From assembly GCA_963969345.1 (NCBI GenBank), contig OZ017770.1:9469318-9533317 (forward strand): a DNA stretch of 64,000 nt, given 5' to 3'. A program made the translations under genes and the position numbers. This document shows, piece after piece, positions 21,464 to 32,708 of the stretch; position 1 is the first letter of the stretch; every line of letters begins with the position of its first letter. This DNA comes from Turbatrix aceti. Lineage: Eukaryota > Nematoda > Chromadorea > Rhabditida > Panagrolaimidae. Below the pieces are notes generated by a model. It saw only the letters and a program-made list of their open reading frames with translations, was not told where the DNA came from and ran no database searches.

Positions 21464-21970
21464 CAACAAGAAAGAGAACTCATGATGAGCGCCAAATAAA
21501 CCAGTTGAACAATATGTGAGTGCTTTATACAAACTTTGACGTGTTGGGCGTAGCATTTTATGTGGTACAACAGCAAATACCAAAATTACTGTCTTTTGTA
21601 ATTCAATTTAGGCTGAAAAAATCTTTAGTAAGCGCTTGTGTTTGCGCAAATGAACACCAGCTTTCATTTCTTGTAGAAATTATATGTATTTACATATAAA
21701 ACTTTCAGTGAAGTCGAGGATGTTTATAAATAACACCGCTATTTTTTTTGTTTTTTGGCGTTAGATGGCTTTTTTATTAACACCACAACAGATGTCACAG
21801 CAGATAAATGAAAGAATACGTTCGCTTGCTTGCATTTTCCAATACAAAAGTGCTTACGTTTTGTTTTATAAGATGTACAACACTGATTCTTTTGCGCTGT
21901 GAAAGCCGCAATCATAAGTTACGTGCTTCTTTGCATCCGTTATTATTTTTTTGTTTTCAGGTTCGGCAGC

Positions 21971-22212
21971 ATGGCAGTAGATGAGGATTCCGACGATTCT
22001 ACTGCCCCCAAGCCGAAGCGTACAAAACTGGAGGTCGTCGACGCGGATGAGCATACCATCAACTTTGATGATGTCACCTCCGACTGGGACAGCGGTCCTG
22101 TATCGTTCGAATCGACAGAGAGTGACTCCGGCGGCGTCGGCGGCGGTGGCGATTTCGCGGTTTTCTAATTCGATCGTTTCTGTTTTGTTCTGCTGAATTC
22201 TTTTCCAATAAA
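21971..22212 (+). CDS. Small acidic nuclear-type protein, 65 aa
   Basis: ATG at 21971, stop at 22166-22168, AATAAA at 22206. A strong acceptor (TTGTTTTCAG at 21951-21960) sits 10 bp before the ATG. This fits a spliced leader acceptor or a 5' UTR intron. The protein starts MAVDEDSDDS, has a basic cluster (KPKRTKLE) like a nuclear localisation signal, then an acidic Asp/Ser stretch and a Gly-rich end. No family recognised. It could instead be the last exon of a larger gene. Confidence 0.5.
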
Positions 22213-22246
22213 TACATGATTCTTTATTGTTGTGGTTGCTTGGGGG

Positions 22247-22602
22247 CAGGGTGGCGAAACTTCCATGGGAATTAGAAATAGGGGAATTATCCCATGGGAT
22301 TCCCATGGGAATCCCCGGGGATATTTTTTAGTACTTTTAAAAAAGTTCATGCTCGTACAAAAAAGATATCCAAAAACACACTTATTTTATTAATGTATTA
22401 AAACTAACAATGAAAATAAAATCATTTACCTAATTTGAAAGAAAAAAGCACGCGCCTGCGTAAAATAACGGCGTTATTTTAGGCGATATCGCGCATTTTC
22501 AAAATTTCGTGGGGAATTATCCCTTGATAGATGTGAATCCCGGGATAATTCCCGGGATATTTTCCATGGGACTCCCATGGGAATCCCCTCTTCGCCACCC
22601 TG
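22247..22602. mobile_element. hAT-like foldback element with CCCATGGG-type interior
   Basis: Terminal inverted repeats CAGGGTGGCGAA and TTCGCCACCCTG; exact 8-bp target duplication CTTGGGGG at 22239-22246 and 22603-22610. Length 356 bp. The ends are built from GGGAATT, CCCATGGGA and GGGGATTCCC repeats on both sides. No coding capacity. Confidence 0.9.
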
Positions 22603-22612
22603 CTTGGGGGTA

Positions 22613-23513
22613 AGAAGCCTGGAGGGATTAATAAACGTGGTTTTTCTCTTGTCACCTAAACTATACACATTCGATTCAATGAGTGTGATATGTACATAAT
22701 GTGTCTGGATAAGTTTATTTAGTTCGACAAAGGTTTTTGCGGACGAACAGTTTTGTTTCTGTAAGCTACATTCCCCTGGCGATAGTCAGGCTAGAGTGAG
22801 ATAGTGTTTATTTGTACCGGTGCCATATATATTATCCCGTTTACCGTAGATCCGTTCTTCCAGCATTCCACACCGAGCACAGCTAATCGGTTGGTTATAA
22901 GCCACGGGTTAGCACGGCTGTCAACACCATCAACATTTTTTACTGTGGGTGTGTGCATGCAAAACAGGAGGGAAGAAAACAATGATTATCTTTTCCTGAT
23001 TTCTTGCCTTTGCCCATATTCCATGAGAAACGTGACTGAGCACCTTTTTCAGTTTTCACAGATATGTCGATGGCGCCGCTTTGTCACGTCTATAGGAAGT
23101 AGACAAACGTAAAACTGAAGGGATCAGAGTGAACTCAGATCCAGTGATTGTCTCATGTGTGGCTACTAGATCACACAAAATAATCAAAAACCGGGTCTTT
23201 ATCAAAATTGAATACCCTTTTTGTCAGTGTAGGATATTCGCGCCGAAAAAAAATGATTCTAAACAGCCCGAAATTGCCGTGCTTTGTGTTATGTAGTTAA
23301 CCGCCGAACATGAAAAACCTGAATGAAGCAGACACTGTTCAGATTCAGCTTATTATACCTAAAAGAACGAGTCATATTTATTGTTTGCAAGTGTAAGCCT
23401 CTCATTCAAAAGGTGTTATAATAATTCAGCCGGTTACTATTTATTGTGTGTGCGAAGAGCATGCAAAAACAAAAAAAAACGGGGTCAAACGGACCGGGCT
23501 GGGCATAGGGGTT
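22613..23513. other. Intergenic, no supported gene
   Basis: No protein-like frame, no repeat with a second copy noticed. Confidence 0.4.
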
Positions 23514-23905
23514 TCATGTCCCTTTTTTTGGTATTTTTAAGACTCGGATAGCTTCCACAATTGTGTTCTGCTTTGCAGTCAGGTTAGTTCTTGTGAGCGC
23601 GGCAATGATCGAAGCCACAAAGTCGCCTCCGTTCTTTGAGTGCACGTGAAAAGCATGCACGGTATATCGCGTTGCGCGACTGCCTTTATGCGCAACACCG
23701 CTGTGCGTCTTTAAAAAAAATTGGACCACAAGTTGGAGGCAGGAGCACATGTTTATTTTTATTGACTCACTCTCTGTTGTACCATTGATTTTTGATGCAA
23801 AATTAGTACCTGGCTGATTCAAGTTTTTTAGCTATGTCAAGCGCTATTGATGTTTGCATTATGTTTGCCACACACAAAACTGTCATCGTGCATGGACAAA
23901 CTTTA
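23514..23905 (-). repeat. Duplicated segment; empty hAT site (partner 35205-35985)
   Basis: Inverted relative to 35205-35985 and clearly homologous (for example ATAAACATGTGCTCCTGCCT). The partner carries a 409-bp insertion at the GTTGGAGG site (23732-23739 here), which this copy lacks. Confidence 0.8.
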
Positions 23906-24537
23906 ACGTTTAATCATCGTTTTGATAAATTAAAAGCCAAACACAGCTGTGAAAATGCCGGGGCTGGAAGTCACTTCCACTTATAAAATAGACCACAGAT
24001 AATCAGTATGCAAATCCTGCGACACGTCGTCTAGCTGAGGTGTAGGATACCGGGTGGAAGATTGAGACAGGTCACTTGGTTGACTGCGTTTTTTGGCACG
24101 TTTTTGCCGCATGTTCGGTTTGGTGCCAGCTGGAGCATTGTTCGTCTTTCTTGGCATTGTGGCTTGATGTGGTCTTTCTTTCCGCATGCGTAGCACGTTC
24201 GCTGCTCCCGCACTTGCTATAGCAGGGCACTCGGCGGTTGTCTGCGACACCTGGTCTTCTTGGTTTTAGCCGGCCGTAGTACTTCTTGAAAGGTATCTTG
24301 CAATTTTTTAAGGCCCGGAGTTTGCCCCCTTCAAAATCCCATATTTTTCACAAATTATTGCTTGCATTTAATTAAACTGATGAGCAACAATGTAAAAACA
24401 ATGTAAACCGTAACAAAAAAACAACCGTGCTTCAAAAAACACAAAAAAATAGTAACAAAAAACAACAACACTGTCAATCAAGTCAGAGCGGATGAGTGGG
24501 ATCGCAACGTTGCCTAAGCGTCGTCATCTGGTTCCTC

Positions 24538-27500
24538 TTAGTCAAACTCAGATGGTTCAGGTTTGACTTCGCGTTCCTCGACGACATTTTGGGGTTCATG
24601 TTCATCAGTGTCCGAGAACGGGTCTTCTTGCTTGACTTCCAGTTCTGCAATATCGTTGGCGGCATGATCGAGTTGTTCTCCGTCATAATCCATGAAAGGA
24701 TCGTCTTCCTTGATGTCCAGTTGCTGGAAAACTTGATGAATCATTCTCGGCTGCTTTTTCTTATTTTTATTGGCGTGCCAGGTCAATGCTTCGCCGTGAC
24801 ATCCAGGACAATGACAGCCAGGAATATTGTTGATCGGGCGATGCTCGTACTCCTTGGTAGGAACGTCTGAAAAAGTAGTATGTGATATGAGATTGCAAAA
24901 CAGACTCAGACAAAGTAGTGTAACTTACAGATCTTACGAGGACGCTGAACTTTACGAGACGATGAGAGGCGATGAGCGGGCAAGTTTTCCTGATCAACGA
25001 TGTCCTGACGTCGGGTGGAAACAGGCCCAGTGTCGTTGCCGTTGTTCAGCGATTCCACGCCGCATTTATGTTGCAGACGGAGAGAACGACGAAGAGTGAC
25101 GGTTTCAGTACGGTTCTCTGAAAAAGAAAGTCATTTATCCAAAGTGTTTCATAAAAAAGCAAAATTAACACACCCCGAATTTCACCAGGCGGCGAGATGT
25201 TGGAAGGATGAGCGTCGTCCGAAGGCAAGAACAAATCTTCCTCATGGACGACATTTGGAGGATCAAAGTCGGCATCAGTGTCGTTCTTGCTTTCCTCCAA
25301 TTCAACACCGGTATTTGGACGATCAGAGTCGACGGTTTCAGAGATGTCTGAAAAAATCCATGAATAACAATGTTGCATATAAAAAAGAAAGTAACAAACC
25401 CTGGATTTGAGCCGGTGATGGAGGGGCGTTGGAAGGCGGAGCGCTGTTCACGAACAGGTCCTGACCGACGACGACCTGGTTGGCGCTCTCAGGACAAACC
25501 ACATCTGAAAAGGCACGCACAATTTATACAAACAAAAATTATTTCAGAAACATACGGCGATCAACATCCGGCGAATCAGAATTTGAGCCAGTCTCGAATC
25601 CGCTGTCATGCGCACCAAGCGAAGCAAAGGAATTATTCGGTGTGTGAAGACGATCCAGGCTAGAGATGTCTGAAAATAATATAATAATTTGTTATCCACA
25701 TCGAAAAACAACAGAAAGCTACTTTTGGAGGGCAGGTAGTTGATCGGAGGCAAGGTCAATGCTGCATCGATGTTGGGCACGCTCGGATTACAAAGGCCGA
25801 TGAAGTACACGCGAGTATGCGGGCCATAGTTGTTCTTGACAAAGATGCCGAGATTTTTGACGTCCTTGAACAGATCTGGAGCAAGCTGGTAGACAATATC
25901 ACCCGATCCGTCGGTGAGAAGCATCGCCTCATAATCTGGCGTGGAGATCATGGCATCAAGATATGTGGTCTAAAAGTCGTATGACAACATTTTTTATTTG
26001 CTTCACAAACGAAAAAATAGTTTACAAACCTTGTTCTTGAAAAGCGAGACTTTATGTGGATGAGTGGTGCTCTTGTCGTTCTCGTCCTTCTTCTCGCCCA
26101 TGATCGTGATGCCCGTGAAACTGATAGAACGCGTGAATCGAAGGTCAAAGTAAAGCGATGTACCATAGTCGCTCTCGACGTACTTCGACCTGAAATGTGA
26201 TTATTAGCTGACGCACAGCATTCACTTTCGCGTCAATCGAGCGTGAAAATGCATTCATTCGCCCATATAGTGTTGACTTTGGCAGCTTCGCGCATTGGCA
26301 TTTTTAAATTGTTAGTGACGGCATCTACCATAATGATTAGAGCAAGTCCTGAACTTTCAAACAAGCCCCCAACGGCACGAAAATGTTGATTTTTGGCACA
26401 GCTACAGTGATTTCCAGTTTCGATTTTAAATCGTCGATTGCAGCCGTTTAAGGCTACAACTGAACAATCGGGTCAACAGCAAGGCATAAAATCCGGCCGG
26501 CCGGCCGCAAAAGCCGGGACGGCCGGCCGGCCGCGGCCGGCTGCGGGCCGGCTTTTCGATTCAAGGCCGGCCGAAAAAGCCGGGAAAAGCCGGAAAAAAT
26601 TCGAAAGTTGATTTTTTTCGAAAAAAAGTATGATTTTCTGACGTTTTTGTGCTTCGTTCGTCTTTTTTTTTACTTTTTACGACAGGGGAATTTACTATTA
26701 TGCATTTTTCCATAATATTAGGTTGTTTCCAAAAATTTTTTTTTTCAAGTTTGGTCAAATTTTGCAAAAATAACCCTAAAATAAAGCACGACAATTTTTT
26801 TCAAAAAATAGGCCGCGGCCGCGGCCGGCCCGGCTTCGGCCTGAAAATTTAGGCCGGCCGCAAGCCGGCCGGCGGCCTGATTTTTAGGCCGGTTTTATGC
26901 CTTGGTCAACAGAAAGTTCCATCAGGTTGGTGTCAGTCGATATAGCCAAGTGCCGTTTGTTGAACATCGAAGAGGACCGAGATTCCTCACAAAAACTGTT
27001 TTACCCTATAAAAACGTCCTGTTTGCTTTTTGTGCTCATGCAAAATTGAAGAACTTTCTTTTTAGGAGTGCTTGTTTTTGATAATTTGTGCAAATGCGTG
27101 CGCATTTTTATAGGGTAAAACAGTTTTCGTGAGGAATCTCGGTCCTCTTCGATGTTCAGCAAACGGCCCTTGGCTATATCGACTGACACCAACCTGATGG
27201 AACTTTCTGTTGACCCGATTGTTCAGTTGTAGCCTTCAACGGCTGCAATCGACCGCTAAATTTTTTTACTTGAAAAGGCTGCAACTAGGGCAAAACTGAA
27301 CATTTTTAGGTCATCGAGGGATTGTTTCGAAGTTCAGGACATGCCTTATTCAATTCCCTAGATGCCGTCTCTAAGAATTCAAAAATGCCATTGCGCGAAG
27401 CTGCCAAAGTCAACACTATAAGTGCGAATGAACGCGCTCATTTTTTTTTCGATTGTCGCAAAATAAGGGGAAAGTGAATGCTGTGCTGACGCCTAATAAA

Positions 27501-30189
27501 AGCCGCGATCCGCGAGCAAATCAAAGCGTGGGAAATAAGTCTAATCTCAAATCAAATCGATCGCAAACTGATGCATATGCACATCAGTCTATGAGATACT
27601 CGAGAGTGCGTTCGTCTAGTACTTACACATCGATTTGAATTTAGGTAGGAAGGAATTGAGTATATTTTGTCCATCCGCAAAAGCAATACGGAATTACATA
27701 TAAAAACGCCATAAATAAAGCAAACAAGAAAATGCATGTTGCTCACAAAAAAATTAATTTGCGGTAAATTTGAATTTAAAAATATAGAAACAGTGAAATG
27801 CAAGCACTACGATAATCGGCGCCAAGACGAACCAGGGTTGGGTGAACAGCCCGTTTTTTTGTTTGCGAACGAAAGCGAACAATTTTTCAGAATGGTTCGA
27901 AAAACCGAACAAACTCGAAGAACTTTGACATTGTTCGCAAACAAACACGAACAAACATCGAACCAATTATTTTCATAATTGGTGCAAAAGGTTGTTCCCC
28001 TGAATATTAAAACGTAAATTTTGCTTTTTTTGTCAAATAACATTGATTTTTATCTTAATTTTTTCTGAATTTTTGTTTGTTTCATCTGTTCGGAAAAATT
28101 AGCTTTGTTCGCGAACGAACGCGAACGTTCACCCAACCCTGGTATGTATACATACTATATATTTGCGAGACTCGAGAGCGTGCGCATTGATAACTTGTCT
28201 GTTTGAGTTTAGGGCTGGGCTTTTTTTCTGCGTCCTCGCGCACAAGCGATTCAGAATTTAAAAAAAAAGAGAGGGCGGGTCAAACCAGAAAATGAATGCG
28301 AAAGTAGCTAGCAGTCAAATACAGTAGCGCCGAAAAGTTTAAGTGCAAACATTAATTTGCACCGTGCATAGTTCAAACATATTGGTTTGAGCTCAAAATT
28401 TTTATGATAAGCATCCTAGTATATAGCCTTACTATTGCCAAGTTTCAGATGGATTCGCTCAAAAATGTTTTTTTGGCATATCGATTTATACAATGCGCGC
28501 GCCGAAAAGTTTAAGTGCAAGATGCTTTCTTTGCAGTAATGAAGCGCATTTTTATGTATCATAGTTTTTGTTACGTTTTTATCACTTTGTATCAATGTTT
28601 TATTGATTGAGAACATATTTCGCGCAATACATTGATTTTATCGAGAAAATAAAGATGCCAACAGCTCATCTCAAAAATACACCCTTCTAAGGAGGTTTCG
28701 AAGGCTCTGGACGTCGAGGATTTAGTTTTTTTTATTCCAGCAGTGCCTAAAATGAATGCAGTAATTGCCTACACAACGTACAAGAGCATTCAACCCTCCG
28801 TGGACACAAACGTCGGCGATAAAAAAAATTTTTTGGTGTTGAGGTAGAGCTTCGAGTTGGTTCAAGTTTATAAAAATTAGAATCGACAGCAACACGAAGG
28901 TGGTAAAATTAGTCCTGTGGTTCTAAAACAATGCCTACAAGCTGCCAAATATAAATGACAACAATTCTCCCCTTATCCACTTGTTTCCGCAGAGAACAGG
29001 GAGACCGAACTAGATTTCATAACTAAAAGTCAACATTGAAAAACTGAGCATTTGAAAAAAGTCTTCTGTGGCCACGAAAGTGGAGTGAAACGGTTTTGTT
29101 ATTATTTTTTGTAGTACGCTGATTGTTTGCAATACAAAAAACCATATTCATAATATTTTTTTCCAATCAATTGTCATCTATTCTAAAATTCCGATGTTGT
29201 TGTTTTTCGAAGTTACAAGTTTATCGTCCCATTCTCTGCGGAAACAAGTGGATAAGGGGAGAATTGTTGTCATTTATATTTGGCAGCTTGTAGGCATTGT
29301 TTTAGAACCACAGGACTAATTTTACCACCTTCGTGTTGCTGGCGATTCTAATTTTTATAAACTTGAACCAACTCGAAGCTCTACCTCAACACCAAAAAAT
29401 TTTTTTTATCGCCGACGTTTGTGTCCACGGAGGGTTGAATGCTCTTGTACGTTGTGTAGGCAATTACTGCATTCATTTTAGGCACTGCTGGAATAAAAAA
29501 AACTAAATCCTCGACGTCCAGAGCCTTCGAAACCTCCTTAGAAGGGTGTATTTTTGAGATGAGCTGTTGCCATCTTTATTTTCTCGATAAAATCAATGTA
29601 TTGCGCGAAATATGTTCTCAATCAATAAAACATTGATACAGAGTGATAAAAACGTAACAAAAACTATGATACATAAAAATGCGCTTCATTACTGCAAAGA
29701 AAGCATCTTGCACTTAAACTTTTCGGCGCGCGCATTGTATAAATCGATATGCCAAAAAAACATTTTTGAGCGAATCCATCTGAAACTTGGCAATAGTAAG
29801 GCTATATACTAGTATGCTTATCAAAAAAATTTTGAGCTCAAACCAATACGTTTGAACTATGCACGGTGCAAATTAATGTTTGCACTTAAACTTTTCGGCG
29901 CTACTGTATATGATAGCGTTACTAATAAGTTTTCGAAAAATTCCACTGCACCTAACTCATTGAAAACTTATAAAAACATTTCAGAAGGTAAAACTTACAT
30001 GTCATGACGATCAGACCAATGCTTGAAAACCGTTAAACCAGAGAAGTCGACTTTTTCATTGGAAACGTTGCATTCGCTTTTTTCAATGCAATTGGACAAG
30101 TTCAGGTACGTATGGTCGGCCGCGCGTCCCAGAATCCTCGGATGGCTCGGCAGTGGTGACCGAACAATCATACGGTTATGGTTAAACAT
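24538..30189 (-). CDS. Gene A: PITH-domain protein with disordered tail, eight exons, 502 aa
   Basis: Exons 30189-29999, 26189-26030, 25969-25723, 25669-25556, 25504-25400, 25347-25174, 25117-24929 and 24866-24538 total 1509 nt, exactly in frame. Residues about 24-190 are a PITH domain: DHTYLNLSNCIEKSECNVSN, LTVFKHWSDRHD, SKYVESDYGTSLYFDLRF, FTGITIMGE, THPHKVSLFKNK, KNLGIFVKNNYGPHTRVYFI. PITH occurs in TXNL1, where it docks on the proteasome, and in PITHD1. The remainder is Pro/Ser/Asp-rich and disordered. It contains a basic RRSLRLQHK segment, a GCHCPGCHG cysteine cluster in exon 8, and acidic VKQEDPF repeats. All junctions from exon 3 onward are phase 1. Intron 1 (3.8 kb) is filled by nested foldback elements. 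A TTTTTTAG acceptor lies just before the ATG, suggesting a 5' UTR intron or trans-splicing. Confidence 0.85.
26214..27485. mobile_element. Long foldback element in gene A intron 1
   Basis: Ends CACAGCATTCACTTTC and GAAAGTGAATGCTGTG, with large imperfect arms meeting near 27055 (CCCTATAAAAACGTCC region). Flanked by CTGACG at 26208-26213 and 27486-27491. The paralogous intron of gene B (about 47510-47530) reads TTATTAGCCGACGCCTAATA uninterrupted, which is the empty site. The left arm is interrupted by the hAT-like element at 26480-26904. Confidence 0.85.
26480..26904. mobile_element. hAT-like foldback element with GGCCGG interior, nested
   Basis: Terminal inverted repeats CAAGGCATAAAA and TTTTATGCCTTG; exact 8-bp target duplication GTCAACAG at 26472-26479 and 26905-26912. 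The right arm of the host foldback (near 27216-27223) holds the same GTTGACCC region uninterrupted. Length 425 bp; both flanks are dense in GGCCGGCC. Confidence 0.92.
27832..28142. mobile_element. Foldback element with GAACGAAC-type interior
   Basis: Inverted ends CCAGGGTTGGGTGAAC and GTTCACCCAACCCTGG. The interior is rich in GCGAACGAAAGCGAAC variants. No convincing target duplication. A partial relative lies at about 60331-60430 (GGGATGGGCGAACGAATG). Confidence 0.75.
28322..29906. mobile_element. Tc1/mariner-like foldback, 1585 bp, in gene A intron 1
   Basis: Terminal inverted repeats start CAGTAGCGCCGAAAAGTTTA at both ends, with flanking TA (28320-28321 and 29907-29908). The arms are about 680 bp each and nearly identical: the same 66-codon frame is present on opposite strands at 28416-28616 and 29612-29812. 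They are separated by about 220 bp. Both arms also contain the same inner block (AACAAGTGGATAAGGGGAGA). No transposase domain was recognised. Confidence 0.88.
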
Positions 30190-31960
30190 GGTGACAGCCT
30201 AAAAAATGGAAAGTAAGTACATAAATAACTCGAAGAATTAAAAAAGAAAAAAAAGAGAGAAAAAATCAATTCGACTACCTATCGGAGAAAAGCGCGAGCA
30301 TAATCAAAACTCGCGCCATTTCTGATAAAAATTTTAGATAAGGGCAAGTTTTCCCAGTACAATTTGTATCAAAACAACATAGTTGTTTTGGTGCGGGCCA
30401 AAGACTGCGCATCGAGAACTCTGGGAGCGAATACAGTAGATTCGTACTGAACGAGGCTGTTTGAATCACGTTGCCAATCGCACAGCTGCCCAGAACGCCA
30501 AATTGAGGTGCAAACCTTTAGCGAAGCCTAGAAAGAGTTTACGAAGCGAGTTTGTCGTCGTCCGGAACCAGTAGCTAGGTATCATCGTAGTTCAACATGC
30601 CTGCAAAATAAAAAAGCGATAAAAACCTAAAAAGTTCCAAAAACTCACATTTTCTTTCTACGTCGCCAAAAAACATACTGTTCAATTGCTGAAGTTGTAC
30701 AGTATCTGAACAGCAAAAACGGATGTCTTGCCTCTGGCAAGAAGTGTTATAACCGGCGGAAGGCCCCGTCCTTGCTAGTGCACCTCAAAAAAGCGTAAAT
30801 GCGCTATACAGACTCAAAGTTCAGATCCAAAGACGCCATATTTGTAAATATTTATTGAACCACAAACTGGATAATAAAACAAAACATTACAAAAAAATTT
30901 AAAAAAAGTCGACCAACAGCTAGCAGCGACCATGAAGATTCCAGGTAAAAAAGGCGCAAACGGTACTGCATGCCGAATTTAGTACCTGAGAACAATGAAA
31001 AGTTTAAAAACTTGACCGTCAACATCCTGTAAATGAGCAAAATATGTAATTAAGATACATAATATATAGTTTGAGCAGGCTGGCACCCCCCCCCCCTTCC
31101 CAACTTACCACGTAGTCTCCAACAAACTCGTCGTCTTCCAAATTTTTTCCTGCACCGATCAGCCGTTGCTGCTTTGGAGGGTATCCTGTTATCTCTAGCA
31201 TCTGCAAGTTGTACGTCAGACAAAGTCAAAGATAACCAAAGTTATTTACCTTCTCCTTGATTTGATAGACCCGGATCAACCGCTTGACACGCAACCGGTA
31301 TTTCTTACCACTCGTCATAACGACAGTGATGATCATGATGAAGGTTGGAAGGAAAACAGAAGGCAACAAGTCTGAAGAAACAAATGTGATTAGCAAAAAA
31401 CTAGAAAACAAACAAAGCTAGCAGCTTCCAAAAAGATCGAGTTTGAAACACAGAGTAAATTACGCGCAACTCAATAATAACCGGCGTAGTCCGACTTGTT
31501 GCAACACAACTTTTAAGTAGGAAAGCACATAATTATTAGTTTAATCGATCGCTGGGCGGCGCACGACGGCATCCGCGGGATGCGCATGCATGCCGGCTCT
31601 TTGTTTGGCTGCGCGCATGAAAACTGACCGACACAACTGCTAGCTAAAGCAGATTGTGGTAGCAATTCATGCGGATCGCACACTCCCACAACCGACACCT
31701 GAATACTACTTGGCAGATTGCTATTTTGTTAAGACGTTCATTATTCAGTTGGTAGCCTTTTTACTGTCATTTTGGTTGGGCAACTAACAACGAAGAACGG
31801 CATTGTGTGAAGCACTCGAATATGAAACAACGTTGTTGACATTCATTTATCACCGACGCATAACAAACAGAACTAAAGCAATAAACAGTATGCAGCGTCA
31901 TCTGATTCCTTTTATTCAGACTCCATGAAAGGGTCTTCTTGCCAGACTGTGCATCGATAT
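30190..31960. repeat. Left arm of a large inverted duplication (partner 37020-38790)
   Basis: The whole interval, including the ubiquitin-like gene and its flanks, recurs in inverted orientation at 37020-38790 with near identity. For example, a 61-codon frame is identical at 31513-31698 minus and 37282-37467 plus. The same inverted copy continues into the gene A tail (A'). Confidence 0.88.
30979..31336 (-). CDS. Ubiquitin-like protein without Gly-Gly tail, three exons, 75 aa (copy 1)
   Basis: Exons 31336-31250, 31201-31109 and 31026-30979 give 75 residues in frame. They align almost without gaps to ubiquitin: MIITVVMTSGKKYRLRVK matches the first hairpin, and YPPKQQRLIGAGKNLEDDEF covers the I36-PP-QQRLI-AGK-LED core. 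Positions equivalent to K11, K27, K29, P37, P38, Q40-I44, G47, K48, L50-D52, D58 and Y59 are kept. K6, K33 and K63 are not. The protein ends ...FIVLRY, so the RGG tail needed for conjugation is absent. It is likely a folded ubiquitin mimic or binding decoy rather than a modifier. A TTCAG acceptor 35-40 bp before the ATG suggests a 5' UTR intron or trans-splicing. The second intron contains a C/G run. Gene A starts 790 bp downstream in the same orientation. Confidence 0.82.
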
Positions 31961-32240
31961 CTGCAGCAGATGGAGAGAACGACCAGATTCGCCGGCTTCA
32001 ATACTGTCGTCTAAAAGAAAAATTAATTTTTCCACCATAAAAGCCAAAGTAACAAACCTTGGATTTGAACCGGTGGTAGATGAACGTTGGAAGGCAGAGG
32101 TCTGTTCACGAACAGGTACTGACCGACAACGATCTGGTTCGCGCTTTCAGGACAAACCAACCCCGTCTGAAAAGGCACGCACAATTTATGCACAAAAATT
32201 TTCAGAAACATAAGACGCACTGAAAACACTTACCCCCAGT
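31910..32240 (-). pseudogene. Decayed gene-A tail exons
   Basis: PESANQIVVGQYLFVNRPLP (about 32170-32060) matches gene A exon 5 (PESANQVVVGQDLFVNSAPP), keeping the phase-1 ends and the GTTTGTTAC donor. A following piece near 31920-32010 resembles exon 7/8 junction sequence in mixed order. No start or full frame. A mirrored relic is at about 36950-37046. Confidence 0.6.
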
Positions 32241-32708
32241 TGCCGTCGACTTTGATGTTTTTTTTCAAATCTGTGGGTTCAAATGCTCGGGTCGGCGACA
32301 GGGTGTGCGAACGTTGTATTTTATGTCCATGGCGGAGGCTGCAGTGCTACGGTTAGCTTTGAGTCTTGCCTGGAGAGGTACTGCCCCATGGCTCATAAAG
32401 TTGAAGTTCTTGCCTCATCGACAACCTCTACGTTTTACGAATAATGCAGTGCTATTTTCCCCAGTTTGTCAACTCGATTTGGGCCCCCCTTTTATTAAAT
32501 TATATACTACAAAAAACGCATCATAACAAAATTGGGGTAAAATTGGGGCTAAGGGGGGCGGGGTTAGGGGGAGGGGGGTTATCAGTACTTACAAAAAAAG
32601 TTGGTTGCTTATGGTTCACACAAAAAATACAAAAATTGAATCATCGAGGCAAAGTCAAAGAAAAATGAGAAACGGGAAAGTTGAAAAGTTGAAGGTTGTT
32701 GTATACGA

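Noticed and set aside
28416..29812. Two identical 66-codon frames as genes
   Set aside because: They lie in the arms of the 28322-29906 foldback and read through its terminal repeats.
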